DNA of 64,000 bases from Myotis daubentonii (Eukaryota; Chordata; Mammalia; Chiroptera; Vespertilionidae): the NCBI RefSeq assembly GCF_963259705.1, contig NC_081841.1, forward strand, positions 115,418,979 through 115,482,978. The letters run 5' to 3'. The notes under the pieces are model-generated. The model made no database searches and was not told the origin of the DNA. It saw nothing but the letters and a program-made list of their open reading frames with translations. The position numbers and the translations under genes were made by a program. Within the stretch, counting starts at the first letter, position 1. Each line of letters starts with the position of its first letter. Shown here piece after piece: positions 1 through 9,945 of the stretch.

Positions 1-382
1 AGTTAAACAAGGATTCATACCAAGACTGAGACTGCTCCCTCTCTAGCTTTCGCTTCTGCAGTCCTTCCCTTACAAGGGCCATGGTTTCTTTTACAACTCC
101 TGAGTGATCAACATAGAAACAGCATTCCTCCCCTAGAGCTGCACATAGGACCCCTGCTGCATGAATAGCATGTCTAGACCTCTTCTGTTTTGGAGTACTA
201 CTTCTGACAAGGAAGTAAGGGATTCTTGCAGATGGGTGATGGATTTGAGAAGCCTGGCTGAGAACCACCCCTGATTTGGTGTCTATAATTTGCCAGGGAA
301 CATTATAGGGTGCGTGTGGGCTCCCGGTGGCAGGAGTGATTGCGAGCAAGGTTACCACCATCAGGCAGGTCGAGCGCGCCAT
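1..382 (-). pseudogene. ERV env remnant with large internal deletion
   Basis: An env-type start codon lies at about 382 on the minus strand and overlaps the end of pol, as in gammaretroviruses. A short signal-peptide-like hydrophobic stretch and a few surface-subunit residues follow. The frame then passes, near 180-260, into sequence bearing the transmembrane-subunit motif CX6CC (about 100-155), which normally sits several hundred residues further on. Most of the surface subunit and the fusion peptide region is therefore missing. The fragment continues beyond position 1. It cannot encode a working envelope. The junction position is approximate. Confidence 0.7.
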
Positions 383-788
383 AGCTTGAGCTTGAGTGGG
401 TTGTACTGATTGTGTTCGATGTTCCATTGCGCGATGAAGTCTTCCCGGATTGCAGAGGGGTCGGCTGGGCGAGCGTGGGTGTGGTGGATCCAAGTTGCAA
501 CGCCGTCTACCTTGAGAGCCGTGGGTGTAGTCAGCACGACGACGTAGGGGCCCTTCCAACGTGGCTCGAGGGTCCCCGGTGGTGTCTCTTAATGAACACC
601 CAGTCTCCTGGCTTGTACTGATAAGGCGTCGGGGGTGGGCCAGCCTCATAAACAGCACGAAGGCGTGGCCAAATGTCCTCGTGTGCCCCCTGCAGTCCTC
701 TTAAGAGAAAAGATATCTCCTGATTTTTAAACTCTGCAAGAAGTTCAGCTTTGAGGTTAGGGATGATGGGGAGGGGGGTGTCTACCAA
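383..788 (-). pseudogene. ERV integrase C-terminal region, frameshifted
   Basis: This piece continues the integrase found upstream on the minus strand (757-2325) after a frameshift in the 757-788 overlap. It encodes the linker and the start of the SH3-like C-terminal DNA-binding domain, recognisable from the PGDWVFIKR stretch. A second frameshift falls near 570, after which the remaining C-terminal residues lie in another frame until the env start. The two breaks mean that no full-length integrase can be made. The family is clear; the exact frameshift bases are not resolved. Confidence 0.75.
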
Positions 789-2325
789 ACATGATCTCGT
801 AAGGGGTGAGACCCAGGGTGTAAGGGGTGTTCCTCACCCGGTAAAGGGCATATGGAAGGAGAGCCACCCAGTCCCCACCAGTCTCCATGGTTAATTTGGT
901 AAGGGTCTCTTTTAGAGTTCTATTCATTCTTTCTACCTGCCCTGAACTCTGGGGCCTATAAGCAAAATGTAATTTCCAATCTGCCCCTATGACTTTGGCT
1001 ACTGCCTGTGTTACCTGTGAAATAAAGGCTGGCCGGTTGTCGGAGCCTATCATAGCAGGAAAGCCATACCTGGGTAAGATGTCTTCCAGCAGCTTCTTGG
1101 CCACCGTCTGGGTTGTCTCATGCTTGGTTGGGTATGCCTCTACCCAGCCAGAGAAGGTGTCTATGAACACTGAAAGATATTTATAACCATACTTCCCTGG
1201 TTTGATTTCAGTGAAATCAACCTTCCAGTGTGTTCCTGGTTTGGTGCCTCTGAGCCTGGTTCCTTGTCCACCTGATCCAGCTCTTGCGTTTGTGAGTTGG
1301 CAGGTCTTACAGGAGGTTATAATTTGATTGATTTTGGAGTCTTGTTGGTGAATCTTGATTTTGGCATGCTGAATTAAGTCCTTTAACTTCCAGGCTCCCA
1401 AGTGGGTGGACCGATGCATGCGTTCTAATACTGTGACCCCAAGCCAGTCCGGTAGTATGAGTTTCTCATCTGAGGTGTACCACCATCCCTTCACCTCCTT
1501 AGTGAGGGGGAGCTTTCTGATCTGCTGCAGCTCTTCCTGAGAGTATTTAAGCTGGTCTGGTAGAACTGGGTACCCGGGGTCTGGTAGTTGTAAGGCCATA
1601 GCGGGGACCGAGGTGAAGGCCGCTGCCTTGGCTGCTTGATCAGCCTTTTGGTTACCTCTTGCTACTGGGTCATCTGCCTTCTGGTGCTCTTGACAGTGGA
1701 TAATGGCGAGATTCATGGGAAGCCATAGGGCCGCAAGCAGGTCGAGAATCTCCTGTTTGTTTTTCATTGTTCGTCCCTCTGCTGTCAATAGCCCTCTTTC
1801 CTGGTAAATCGCCCCGTGAACATGAGCCGTAGCAAATGCATAACGGCTATCTGTGTAAACGTTGAGCCGCTTCCCCGCCCCCAGTGTCAGTGCCTTGGTG
1901 AGAGCAATGAGTTCTGCTCGCTGGGCTGATGTCCCAGGGGGCAGTGCTTCTGCCCACACAGTGTCTGTGTCGGTGACCACCGCTGCATCCGCGTAACTGC
2001 ACCCGTCCCGCATGAAGCTGCTTCCATCCGTGAACCAGGTGGCCTCTGCATCAGGGAGGGGCCGATCGGTCAAGTCCTTCTGAAGTCCATGTACCTGCTC
2101 CAGGATCCCCGCACAGTCATGCAGCGGGGCATCTAGGTCGGGGTCAGGCAGCAGGGTAGCGGGGTTGAGAGCCACGCTGGGATGGAACCGCACTCTAGGA
2201 GGGTTGAGCAGTAAGCTCTGATAGTGGGTCATGCGTGCATTGCTCATCCATCGGTCAGGAGGCTGTTTTAGGACTCCCTCAATGGCATGCAGGGTTGTTA
2301 TCCAGATTTCCTGTCCCAGGGTCAA
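757..2325 (-). pseudogene. pol: ERV pol fragment: RNase H plus integrase, 522 codons open
   Basis: This is the longest viral frame in the window. Residues about 95-235 are the RNase H domain, with the four catalytic acidic residues in place (D100 in FTDGSS, E138, D159 in YTDSRY, D229). Residues about 300-345 form the integrase HHCC zinc-binding domain (H304, H308, C339, C342). Residues about 365-470 are the catalytic core with D370, D429 and E465, an exact D,D35E spacing. The usual SDNGPAF core motif reads SDNRPAF, a Gly to Arg change. RNase H removes RNA from RNA-DNA hybrids and integrase inserts viral DNA. Upstream and downstream parts of pol are in other frames, so this is a broken polyprotein. 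The first Met is only the first ATG in the frame. Confidence 0.9.
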
Positions 2326-2369
2326 TTTGTCGGCATCCTTAACTAAGAGCGCAGTTGCCGCAATGATTC

Positions 2370-2609
2370 TTAGGCGGCTACGGGGTCCAGCTTTTTAGAC
2401 AAATACGCTACCAGGCGGCTCCAGGGGCCTAAAGCCTGAGTTAAAACCCCTTTCGCTATTCCCTTGCGCTCGTCTACAAAGAGGCGAAACGGTTTTGTAA
2501 TGTCCGGCAGGCCTAGGGCTGGAGCGGCCAAAAGAGCTCTCTTTATCTGATTAAAGGCAATTTCCTGTCTCAGTCCATTCAAAGGCCTTTCCCTCCTTGG
2601 TAGCTTCAT
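2370..2609 (-). pseudogene. ERV pol fragment: RT connection region
   Basis: These 79 codons match the connection (tether) region between the reverse transcriptase thumb and RNase H of gammaretroviruses, including the PFRLFVDE and [13 protein letters not shown] stretches. The frame ends at a stop just after this motif; the pol reading resumes in another frame at 2325, so one frameshift separates the pieces. The RT palm and its YXDD motif are absent from the window because the element breaks off near 2640. Confidence 0.85.
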
Positions 2610-2683
2610 ATAGGGGCTGAGGGCCCAGCCCTACAAGGCAAGATAGGGGAGAAGGAGGGGAGTATGTTTCTGCTTTGTCCTTT

Positions 2684-2717
2684 CAGTGGCTCACGAGCTG
2701 CAGTTTGCCGACCACTG
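2684..2717. mobile_element. hAT MITE terminal fragment
   Basis: The sequence ending in gtttgccgaccactg matches the terminal inverted repeat of the hAT MITEs at 19784-19995 and 35363-35573. Only this end survives. It abuts the broken end of the ERV. Confidence 0.6.
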
Positions 2718-2819
2718 GTATAGAGTATAGTCACTGCATCTAGACTTACTGAATCTGAATACCAGGTTCACTGCATACATATGCTTGACACAGCTATGGA
2801 AATAAACTGGGCACAGATC

Positions 2820-2978
2820 TTCATTTCTGGTTTTAGTTTCTGCATTTCTACAGCTAAAATGATAGTAATAATGCCTACATTATAGGATTGTTGGAAGATT
2901 AAAGGAGTTACTGCATGTAAAGTGCTTAAAGCTATTTCAGCTACAGATAGTATTTAAAAATTTTTAGCTGTTATTATA
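2820..2978 (-). repeat. MIR SINE
   Basis: The stretch has the MIR core pattern in reverse orientation: a T-rich 'tttctgcatttctacagctaaa' type segment, 'aataatgcctacattatagg', then 'aaagtgcttaaagc'. It is diverged and its boundaries are approximate. Confidence 0.6.
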
Positions 2979-2984
2979 TCTACA

Positions 2985-3036
2985 TTTTTTCAGTTTTTTA
3001 TTGAGATATAATTAACATATAACATTGTGATAAGTT
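2985..3036 (-). repeat. Old L1 3' end fragment
   Basis: The text ttattgagatataattaaca is typical of the reverse complement of ancient L1M 3' ends. It adjoins the tail of the younger L1 that starts at about 3040. Confidence 0.4.
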
Positions 3037-3163
3037 TTTTTAAAAAAACATTTATTGTTGAAAGTATTACATATGTCCCCATTTTTCCCCATTGACCCCA
3101 TCTAGCCCACCATACCCCCCACCCCAGACCTTTGCCACACTATTGTCTGTGTCCATGGGTTAT
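3037..3163 (-). mobile_element. L1 (a), 3' UTR and tail
   Basis: A minus-strand L1 3' terminus: an A/T-rich tail, then 'tgaaagtattacatatgtcccc' and the 'gtgtccatgggttat' 3' UTR signature that recurs at every other L1 in the window. The element is interrupted here by a Helitron composite and resumes at 4623. Confidence 0.85.
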
Positions 3164-3755
3164 TCCATCTAATAAAAGAGAAACATGGTAATTAGCCATA
3201 ACTTCGCTACCCTTCCCATTGGCTTATCAGGGAGATATGCAAATTAACTGCCAACCAAGATGGCGGCCAGCAGCCAGGCAGCTGAAGCGAACAGGGAGGC
3301 TTGCTTGCTCCAGTAACGGAGAAAGCCAACGTTCCCCGTTCCCCGCCTGCCGCTGCTGGGCTCTCAGCTGCTCTCCAAGAAACATTGTTACAAATATAGA
3401 AGCTAAACAAAACCCCAGAAAATTGCTTTTAGTCAGCCGGGATCTCAGAGCTGGAGTCACAACAAAGTTTCAAATACAGAAGGTAAACAAAGTCCAGAAA
3501 CCTGCTTTCAGCAGCCGAGGTCTGAGCTAAAGCCGGCTCTCAGCTCCAGTGACAGCCATAGAATGTAAATAAATCCCAGAATGAAAAAAAAAAAGGGAAA
3601 ATAGGAGAGGCTGGGAGCTTTAGTCACCTGTGAGCCTGAAAACGGCCCTCAGCCCCTCACCCAGACTGGCCAGGCACCCAAGAGGGACCCCCACCCTGAT
3701 CCAGGACACCCTTTAGGGCAAACCAGCTGGCCCCCACCAGTGCACCAAGCCACTA
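3164..3755 (+). mobile_element. Helitron (HeliBat-type), unit A of a head-to-tail pair
   Basis: It begins TCCATCTAATAAAAGAGAAAC, the HeliBat 5' terminus (first TC), and runs into a second Helitron 5' end at 3756 without an intact CTAG terminus between (the junction reads gtgcaccaagccacta). It is non-autonomous, with no Rep/helicase frame. It carries an AAGATGGCGGCC motif near 3259 that resembles a YY1 site. The same unit occurs at 18193, 10640 and 30261. Confidence 0.85.
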
Positions 3756-4622
3756 TCCTATATAGTAAAATGGTAATATGCCTCCCAGCACCGGGATCAG
3801 CGGAGCTGAGAGGCCTTCCAAACCCGAGATCAGTGGAGCCTCGAGGCCTCCCTGCCTGGGATCAGCAGAGCCACAAGGCCTCCTGAATCTGGGATCAGCG
3901 GAGCAGCGAGGACTCTTAGCACCGAGATCAGCTGAGCAGTGAAGCCTCACTGGCCCTGTGTCAAGCGGAGCTTCGAGGCTTCCCAGCACCGGGATCAGCA
4001 GGGCAGCGAGGCCTCCTAGCACTGGGATCAGAGGAGCCACGAGGCCTTTTGGCCCCTGGAGCAGCATGACAGGGGGCAGCGCCCAAACCCCCTGATCGCA
4101 CTGTGGCTCTGTGTGTGACAGGGGCGGGGCCACAACCTCCCTATCCGCTCTGCTCTGTTAGTGAAAGGGGAAGGCGCCCCAACCCCCTGATCAGTCCTGC
4201 TCTGTGCCTGATAGGGGGGAGCTCCCCAACCCCCTGATTGTCCCTGCTCTGTGGGTGACAGGGGGCGGTGCCCCAACCTCCCCATTGACTCTGCCTTGAG
4301 TGTGACAGGGGGCAGTGCCCCAACCCCCCAATCGGCCCTACCCTGAGCGTGACTGAGGGTGGCATCACAACCTCCTGATCCGCCCTGCTCTGCATGGCAG
4401 GAGGCGGCGCCCCAACTCCCCAATCGGTCCTGCTTTGAGCCCGACCAGGAGCTGCAGGGCAGGCACCTAGGGATTGGGCCTGCCCTCTGCCACCTGGGAG
4501 CAGGCCTAAGCCAGCAGGTCGTTATCTCCGAGGGGTCCCAGACTGTGAGAGGGCACAAGTGGGGCTGAGGGACACTCCCCCCCCCCCGCCAGTGCACAAA
4601 TTTTTGTGCACCAGGCCTCTAA
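3756..4622 (+). mobile_element. Helitron (HeliBat-type), unit B with internal minisatellite
   Basis: The 5' end is TCCTATATAGTAAAA. The 3' end has the hairpin gtgcacaaatttttgtgcac (4593-4612) followed by CAGGCCTCTAA, a CTAG terminus with one change. The interior consists of GC-rich tandem repeats: about 30-40 bp 'gggatcagcggagc' units at 3787-4050, then about 45-50 bp 'cctgtcac..cagagcagggccgat'-like units, inverted, at 4070-4440. The L1 sequence is continuous across the composite (gggttat|atatatat), so the pair sits in L1 as one block. Confidence 0.88.
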
Positions 4623-5680
4623 TATATATATATATTCTTTGGTTGATCTCTTCCCACTCACCCCCACCTTCCCTCTGAAATTTGACAGTCTGTTCCATGT
4701 TTCTATATCTCTGGATGTATTTTGTTCAACAGTTTATTTTGTTCAATAGATTCCACATATGAGTGAGATCATGTGATACTTGTCTTCTCTGCTTAGGTTA
4801 TTTCACTTAGCATAATACTCTCCAGGTCCCTCCATGCTGTCTCAAAGGGTAAGAGATCCTTCTTTTTTACTGCTGCATAGTATTCCATGGTGTAAATGTA
4901 CCACAGCTTTTTTATCCACTCATCTATTGTTGAGTACTTAGGCTATTTCTAGATCTTGGCTATTGTAACATAGGGTGCATATGTTCTTTCTGATTGGTGT
5001 TTCAGGCGTCTCAGGATATATTTCTAGAAGTTGGATCACTGGGTAAAATGGCAGTTCCATTTTTAATTTTTGAGGACACTCCAAACTGATTTCCATAGTG
5101 GCTGTACAAGTCAGCATTCCACAAACAAGGTATTAGGGTTCCTTTTACTCCACATTATCTCAAGCACTTGTTTATTGATTTATTGATAGTAGCCATTCTG
5201 ACAGGTGTGAGGTGATATCTCAGTGATGTTTTAATGTGCATCTTTCTGCTGATTAGTGAGGAGCATTTTCTATGTGTCTCTTGGACATTTGTATGTCTGC
5301 TTTGAAGAAGTTTCTATTTAGGTCTTTTGCCCATTTTTTATTGGGTTGTTTGTTTTCCTTTTGTTGATTTGTAAGAGTACTTTATATATTTTGGGTATTA
5401 ACCCTTTATCAGATGTATCATTGGCAAATATGCTCTCTCATACAGTGGAGGATTCCCATTTCATTTACATGTTGTCCTATTTTGCTATGCAGAAGCTTTT
5501 TATTTTGATGTAATCCCATATGTTTATATTTTTCCTTTGTTTCTCTTGTGCTAGGAGTTGTATCATTTGCTGCTTATGTTTTCTTCAAGGATTTTTACGA
5601 TTCCATGACTTACATTTAAATCTTTTACCCATTTTAAGTTTATCCTTGTGTATGCTTTAAGTTTGTGGTCTAGTTTCTTT
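4623..5680 (-). mobile_element. L1 (a), 3' UTR and ORF2 C-terminal part
   Basis: Continuation of the L1 from 3163. It shows 'ttagcataatactctccagg', 'ctgcatagtattccatgg' and later ORF2 segments as reverse complement. Stop codons and indels are frequent. It is interrupted again at 5681 by a HAL1. Confidence 0.88.
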
Positions 5681-6002
5681 TTTTTTTTTAATTGAATCTT
5701 TATTGTTCAGATTATTACATTTGTTCCTCTTTCCCCCCCCATCCTCCCAGCTCCCACCCCACCCTCCGCCCTCACTCCCCACCCACTGTCCTCATCCATA
5801 GGTGCACGATTATTGTCCAGTCTCTTTTCGCATCTCCCACACCCCTTTCCCCCCCAAGAATAGTCAGTCCATTCCCTTTCTATGTCCCTGATTCTATTAT
5901 GATCACCAGATTATTTATTCACTTGATTCTTAGATTCACTTGTTGATAGATGCATATTTGTTGTTCATAATTTTTATCTTTACCTTTTTCTTCTTCCTCT
6001 TC

Positions 6003-6893
6003 TTAAAGGATACCTTTCAGCATTTCATATAATGCTGGTTTGGTGATGATGAACTCCTTTAGCTTTTCCTTATCTGTGAAGCTCTTTATCTGACCTTCCG
6101 TTCTGAATGATAGCTTTGCTGGGTAAAGTAATCTTGGTTGTAGGTTCTTGGTATTCATCACTTTGAATATTTCTTGCCATTCCCTTCTGGCCTGCAAAGT
6201 TTCTGTTGAGAAATCAGCTGACAGTCGTATGGGTATTCCCTTGTAGGTAACTGGGTTTCTTTCTCTTGCTGCTTTTAAGATTCTCTCTTTCTCTTTTGCT
6301 CTTGGCATTTTAATTATGATGTGTCTTGGTGTGGTCCTCTTTGGATTCCTTTTGTTTGGAGTTCTCTGCGCATCCTGGACCTGTAGGTCTATTTCTTTCA
6401 CCAGGTGGGGGAAGTTTTCTGTCATTATTTCTTCAAATAGGTTTTCAATATCTTGCTCTCTCTCATCTTCTGGCACCCCTATAATTCTGATGTTGGTGCG
6501 CTTGAAGCTGTCCCAGAGGCTCCTTACACTATCTTCGTATTTTCGGATTCTTTTTTCATTTTGGTTTTCCAGTTGGGTGTTTTTTGCTTCTTCGCATTTC
6601 AAATCTTTGCCTTGATTCTTGCGCTCCTCTGGTCTGCTGTTGGGTGTCTGTATAATATTCTTTATTTCAGTCAGTGTATGCTTAATTTCTAGTTGGTTCT
6701 TTATCACAACATCGAGGGTCTCATTAGATTTCTTGAGGATCTCACTACATTTATCGGCGGTCTCACCAGTCTTTTCGAGGGCCTTACTAAGTTTATCGGC
6801 GGCTTCTAGACAGTTCTTAAGAGACCTTAAAAGTGTGGTTCTGAACTCAATATCCTCCATTGACAGTTTTGTCCTGTTTCTTTGTCTCCGCAT
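6003..6893 (-). CDS. HAL1 ORF1p-like RNA-binding protein, 296 aa
   Basis: The protein has the L1 ORF1p plan. Residues about 15-80 form a heptad-rich coiled coil (LRSLKNCLEAADKLSKALEK and onward) that trimerises in L1. Residues about 115-205 match the RRM domain (NIRIIGVPEDERE, then TPRHIIIKMPRAKEKERIL). Residues about 210-296 match the C-terminal domain (RREWQEIFKVMNTKNLQPRL, LYPAKLSF). In L1 such proteins coat the RNA and act as chaperones. The frame has no internal stop and uses the first Met after the 5' UTR. Length is slightly below the usual 300-340 aa for L1 ORF1p. The nearest downstream sequence is the 3' UTR, so no reverse transcriptase partner is encoded in this element. Whether it is expressed cannot be told from sequence. 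Confidence 0.85.
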   Translation of the reverse strand: MRRQRNRTKLSMEDIEFRTTLLRSLKNCLEAADKLSKALEKTGETADKCSEILKKSNETLDVVIKNQLEIKHTLTEIKNIIQTPNSRPEERKNQGKDLKCEEAKNTQLENQNEKRIRKYEDSVRSLWDSFKRTNIRIIGVPEDEREQDIENLFEEIMTENFPHLVKEIDLQVQDAQRTPNKRNPKRTTPRHIIIKMPRAKEKERILKAARERNPVTYKGIPIRLSADFSTETLQARREWQEIFKVMNTKNLQPRLLYPAKLSFRTEGQIKSFTDKEKLKEFIITKPALYEMLKGIL

Positions 6894-7611
6894 TTTTTAT
6901 GCTTTCTTGGTACACCCCCAAGTGGTCTTTGTGTGCAGTCTTGTTGCCTTTAAGCCTTGATTGCTGTCGGCAATACCAGGGGTGATTTGACCTCCAGGCT
7001 AACTGGCTATGAGAGTCTGCTGTGTCTGCAGTGGGAGGGCTTCTGTGCTGGATCTCTAGGGCGGTGCTAATCTAGCCTTTGCCTGAGGCTATCTGGCAAA
7101 TGGCTCTGTGCAGGGCTTGGGCGGGGCGGGTCCCCGGGGATCTACAGGGCAGGCCGGAGTGAGCAGTTATGGCTTCTCTCAGTTCCTTCCCCAGGGGCTC
7201 TGCCTCTCAGAGTCCCATCAATGGCTGCAAACCTCGGAGAGAAAGCTGCCTTCGAGTTCCAACCGAAGCCAGACAGTCCCGCTTCTCCCGTTTGAGTCTT
7301 GGTCCCCAGAGACTCGCCCGGATCTGGAGCTCAGAGTCTGCAACTCCCTCCCGATTGAAAACAACAACCGCGCCCTCCGCCGCCAGCCTGCTCTGCGCGT
7401 GCACTCCGCACCTGAGTATTTCACTTCAGCACTGTGCCTACTCTGAGTCTGGGTATGATATTCTCTTTCCTCCTAGTTGTAGAATTTCCACTTAGCCAGC
7501 CTTCCTGTGGTTCTGGATGCTGTCTGTTCAGTCCTTTAGTTATATCTCTGAAGTGGTTGTTCGAGGGCAGCAATATCCGGCATTAACCTATGCCGCCATC
7601 TTGGTTTCTCC
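6894..7611 (-). promoter_or_regulatory. HAL1 5' UTR, likely internal promoter
   Basis: About 720 bp of GC- and CpG-rich sequence precede ORF1, ending (minus-strand start) in 'atggcggcataggttaatgc' beside the target duplication. An AAGATGGCGGC block at the very 5' end resembles the YY1 site that sets transcription start in L1 promoters. Promoter function is inferred by analogy. Confidence 0.55.
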
Positions 7612-8012
7612 CTAGTTTCTTTCTTTCTTTTTTTTTTTATTTCCATCTATCTGTCCAATTATCCCAACACCATTTATTTAAAAGACTATCTTTATTGTAT
7701 GCTCTTGTCTCCTTTGTTGAAAATTAATTGAGCATAATGGCTTGGGTTGATTTCTGGGTTTTCTGTTTTGTTCCATTAATCTATACATCTGTTCTTGTGC
7801 CAGTACTAGGCTATTTTGATTACAGAGGCTTTGTAATATAGCTTGATATCTGTTCTTGTGATCCCTCCATTTTTGTTCTTCTTTCTCAGGATTGCTGCAG
7901 CTACTTGGTGTCTTTTTGTTTCCATATACATTTTTGGAATGTTAGTTTTTGATCTGTGAAGTATGCCACTTTGGTATTTTAATAGGGATTGCATTGTATC
8001 TATAGGAGTATT
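7612..8012 (-). mobile_element. L1 (a), ORF2 internal part
   Basis: The L1 resumes after the HAL1: 'caattatcccaacaccattta', 'cctttgttgaaaattaattg', 'gggattgcattgtatctata'. It ends near 8012 where unique sequence begins, so the 5' half is truncated. Confidence 0.85.
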
Positions 8013-8500
8013 AAAGACAACAGGGTAGCAATGACTTAACCTTTTATCAAAAGTATGATATAGACAAAAAGGTATAGCATGATTTGATGATTATATTAAT
8101 GAGCCTTTTATATTTTCTCACTCATTCCTACTATCTGGTAAAGTAATGGTCCCTCCATTGTAATAATTTACCTTTATAACAGGACTGAACAATTTATGGA
8201 GAAGAGTGTGGCTTATTAATGTGTCCCTCATCATGTTAATTTTATTGATGATAGATAGAAGCTCTGTGCATGTATTTTTCTCAAGTCTTCTTGAAACAAC
8301 TTAGACCTTAACTCATGTCAAAGTCATGAGCTACTTGTGTAAATAAATACTTTTTTTTATTCCTACAAAATTTACTTTCCTTCTACATTCAGAGAATGTT
8401 TCCCAGAACTATGATACCTTATTTGATAAGAAATTAGTACTTTTACACCTCCTATTTTGTTTATCCTGACAAAAGACTTTTGTCTGTTTTAATCTATTTA
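8013..8500. other. Unique intron-like sequence
   Basis: AT-rich sequence without recognisable coding, RNA or repeat signals. Confidence 0.5.
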
Positions 8501-8725
8501 CTAGAGACCCAGTGCATGCATTCATGTATGGGTGGGGTCCCTCGGCATGGCCAGCAATTTGGGCCAATGGGGGGTAGGGCAGTCGGCCCTGTGGGGGGCA
8601 AGGGGGAGGGACCGTAGGAGGTTGGTTGTGGGAGTGCACTGACCACCAGGGAGCAGTTTCTGTGTTGAGCATCATAACAACTGGTCTACTGGTCGTTTGG
8701 TCACTTAGGCTTTTATATATAGAGA
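8501..8725 (-). mobile_element. Short Helitron (HeliBat-type)
   Basis: Minus orientation. The 3' terminus is CTAG at 8501-8504 with a degenerate gtgcatgcattcatg hairpin; the 5' terminus reads TCTCTATATATAAAAGCC, ending at 8725. It is flanked by A on the left and T on the right, the Helitron target. The length of 225 bp makes it a non-autonomous deletion derivative. Confidence 0.8.
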
Positions 8726-9212
8726 TAGTATGAATTTTCACTTTGTCTGAGATAAAAAAAATTCTCTCTTTAAAGCCTAGTCTCTCAAATCAATACCTTT
8801 ATCTCCTTAAGATGTATGGTTTTTCAAGGGGATTTCTTTTATTTTATATACTTTTTCCCTGTTTTTCAGGAATAAGAAATTATTCAACATTTCAGATCCA
8901 AATATTTTGTGATTTATTACAGTGGCAGAATAATGTTTCTATGTTATTTTTAATATCTTTCCTGCTGAAGTTCAAGTACTTATATTGAAGTCTATTGGGT
9001 TTTATCCTTTCACTCTGGTGTAATTGATAAATTGTAACTCATCTCCTACCAAAAGTTTTCTTTATATATTTTTAATATTTAAAATTTTTTATTTTTATAT
9101 TAAACTTGGCATTCAGCATCATTTTATATTAGTTTCATATATGCAGCATAGGGAATATAGTCAATAATTTTGCAAACCTTTTCGAATTATTTTTTCTTCA
9201 TACTTTTCTATA
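8726..9212. other. Unique intron-like sequence
   Basis: AT-rich; no gene or repeat recognised with confidence. Confidence 0.45.
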
Positions 9213-9547
9213 CAGAGTAGGCCAAAAGCAGCTACGATTGTTTGTATGGAAAATAATACAGCAACTAATAATAAGAAACAAATAATACAATAATCCTATA
9301 TAATAAAAAGCGAATAGGCTAATTAGGTCTGATTGTGGAATGACCAGTGGGAGGGGGGGCGGGGCCTCAGGGCCCAGAGGCAGCCACTGCTGTGCGGCGA
9401 GGGCTGGGCAGGCACCTAGGCAGCCACGGCTGCAAGGGCTTACTCTTGCATGATTTTCGTGCACCAAACCTCAAGTTAATGAATAAAAATACAAGAATAA
9501 ACTGTTTCGCATACTCACAACTGTAAACCTACTTTCACCCCACCTTG
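9213..9547. mobile_element. Mariner/Tc1-type MITE, interrupted by a Helitron
   Basis: The imperfect terminal inverted repeats are CAGAGTAGGCCAAAAGC.. on the left and the complement CAAGGTGGGGTGAAAGTAGG on the right, each flanked by TA (9211-9212 and 9548-9549), the mariner target duplication. Without the inserted Helitron (9294-9475) the element is about 153 bp, with no transposase frame. Confidence 0.7.
9294..9475 (+). mobile_element. Short Helitron nested in the mariner MITE
   Basis: 5' TCCTATATAATAAAAAGCG, 3' gcatgattttcgtgcacc with a terminal CAAG (mutated CTAG) at 9472-9475, 182 bp. It sits between A (9293) and T (9476), so it is younger than the mariner element. Confidence 0.85.
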
Positions 9548-9699
9548 TATTGAAGGTATGGACACTTTTTTTTTCCTCTCAAACAGCCTAAAGAGTTCTT
9601 GCAGATGTTTGCTGTCAGAGTGAACTTTAGCATATAAGCAAAGAAATCTAAAAGCCTTATACAGAAACCAAACTTATGATTTTGGTCTTCTTGAGATAA

Positions 9700-9840
9700 C
9701 CAACATAAAAACCCATGGACACAGACAATAATGTGGTGAAGGCCTGGGGGTGGGCTGGTCCCTGTATGGAAGGGGGCAGACTGAAGGTAAATGGGGGCAT
9801 TTGTAATACTGTTAAAAATAAAAAAAATAAATTTAAAAAA
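9700..9840 (+). mobile_element. L1 3' end, plus strand
   Basis: The text 'acccatggacacagacaataatgtgg' to 'tttgtaatactgttaaaaataaaa' is the L1 3' UTR and tail in plus orientation, the exception to the antisense rule here. About 140 bp; strongly 5' truncated. Confidence 0.8.
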
Positions 9841-9945
9841 TCAATTAGAGATTATTCAGTTATAACTATCTAAATGGATAGATAGACAATACACAGACAA
9901 AATTTACCTCTCAGGCTGTCAAATTACCTCTTTAAACTAGAGTAA

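Larger units (their letters stand above)
1..2640 (-). mobile_element. Gammaretrovirus-like endogenous retrovirus, partial
   Basis: On the minus strand the order is end of reverse transcriptase, RNase H, integrase, then env, running off the left edge of the window. The gene order, the D,D35E integrase and the env transmembrane CX6CC motif are those of class I (gammaretrovirus-like) ERVs. No LTR, gag or protease is seen. The upstream end stops abruptly near 2640 against a hAT fragment, so the 5' part was lost. Several frameshifts make it defective, yet one pol frame of 522 codons is uninterrupted, which suggests a fairly young insertion. GC content is visibly higher than in the intron around it. 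Confidence 0.9.
5681..7611 (-). mobile_element. HAL1 (half-L1), full length with intact ORF1 and no ORF2
   Basis: On the minus strand the order is GC-rich 5' UTR (7611-6894), ORF1 (6893-6003), 3' UTR (about 6002-5695) and poly-A tail (5690-5681). No ORF2 is present: ORF1 leads straight into the L1-type 3' UTR. This is the architecture of HAL1, an L1-derived retroposon known from bats that must use L1 enzymes in trans. It is flanked by the target-site duplication ctagtttcttt at 5670-5680 and 7612-7622 and splits an older L1. The intact ORF, long tail and clear duplication indicate a recent insertion. Confidence 0.85.

Noticed and set aside
4028..4597. 189-codon minus-strand frame
   Set aside because: The same Helitron minisatellite as at 29.4-30.2 kb, in the other orientation.
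7108..7495. Overlapping 112- and 108-codon plus-strand frames
   Set aside because: They are antisense to the GC-rich 5' UTR of the HAL1; no known domain.
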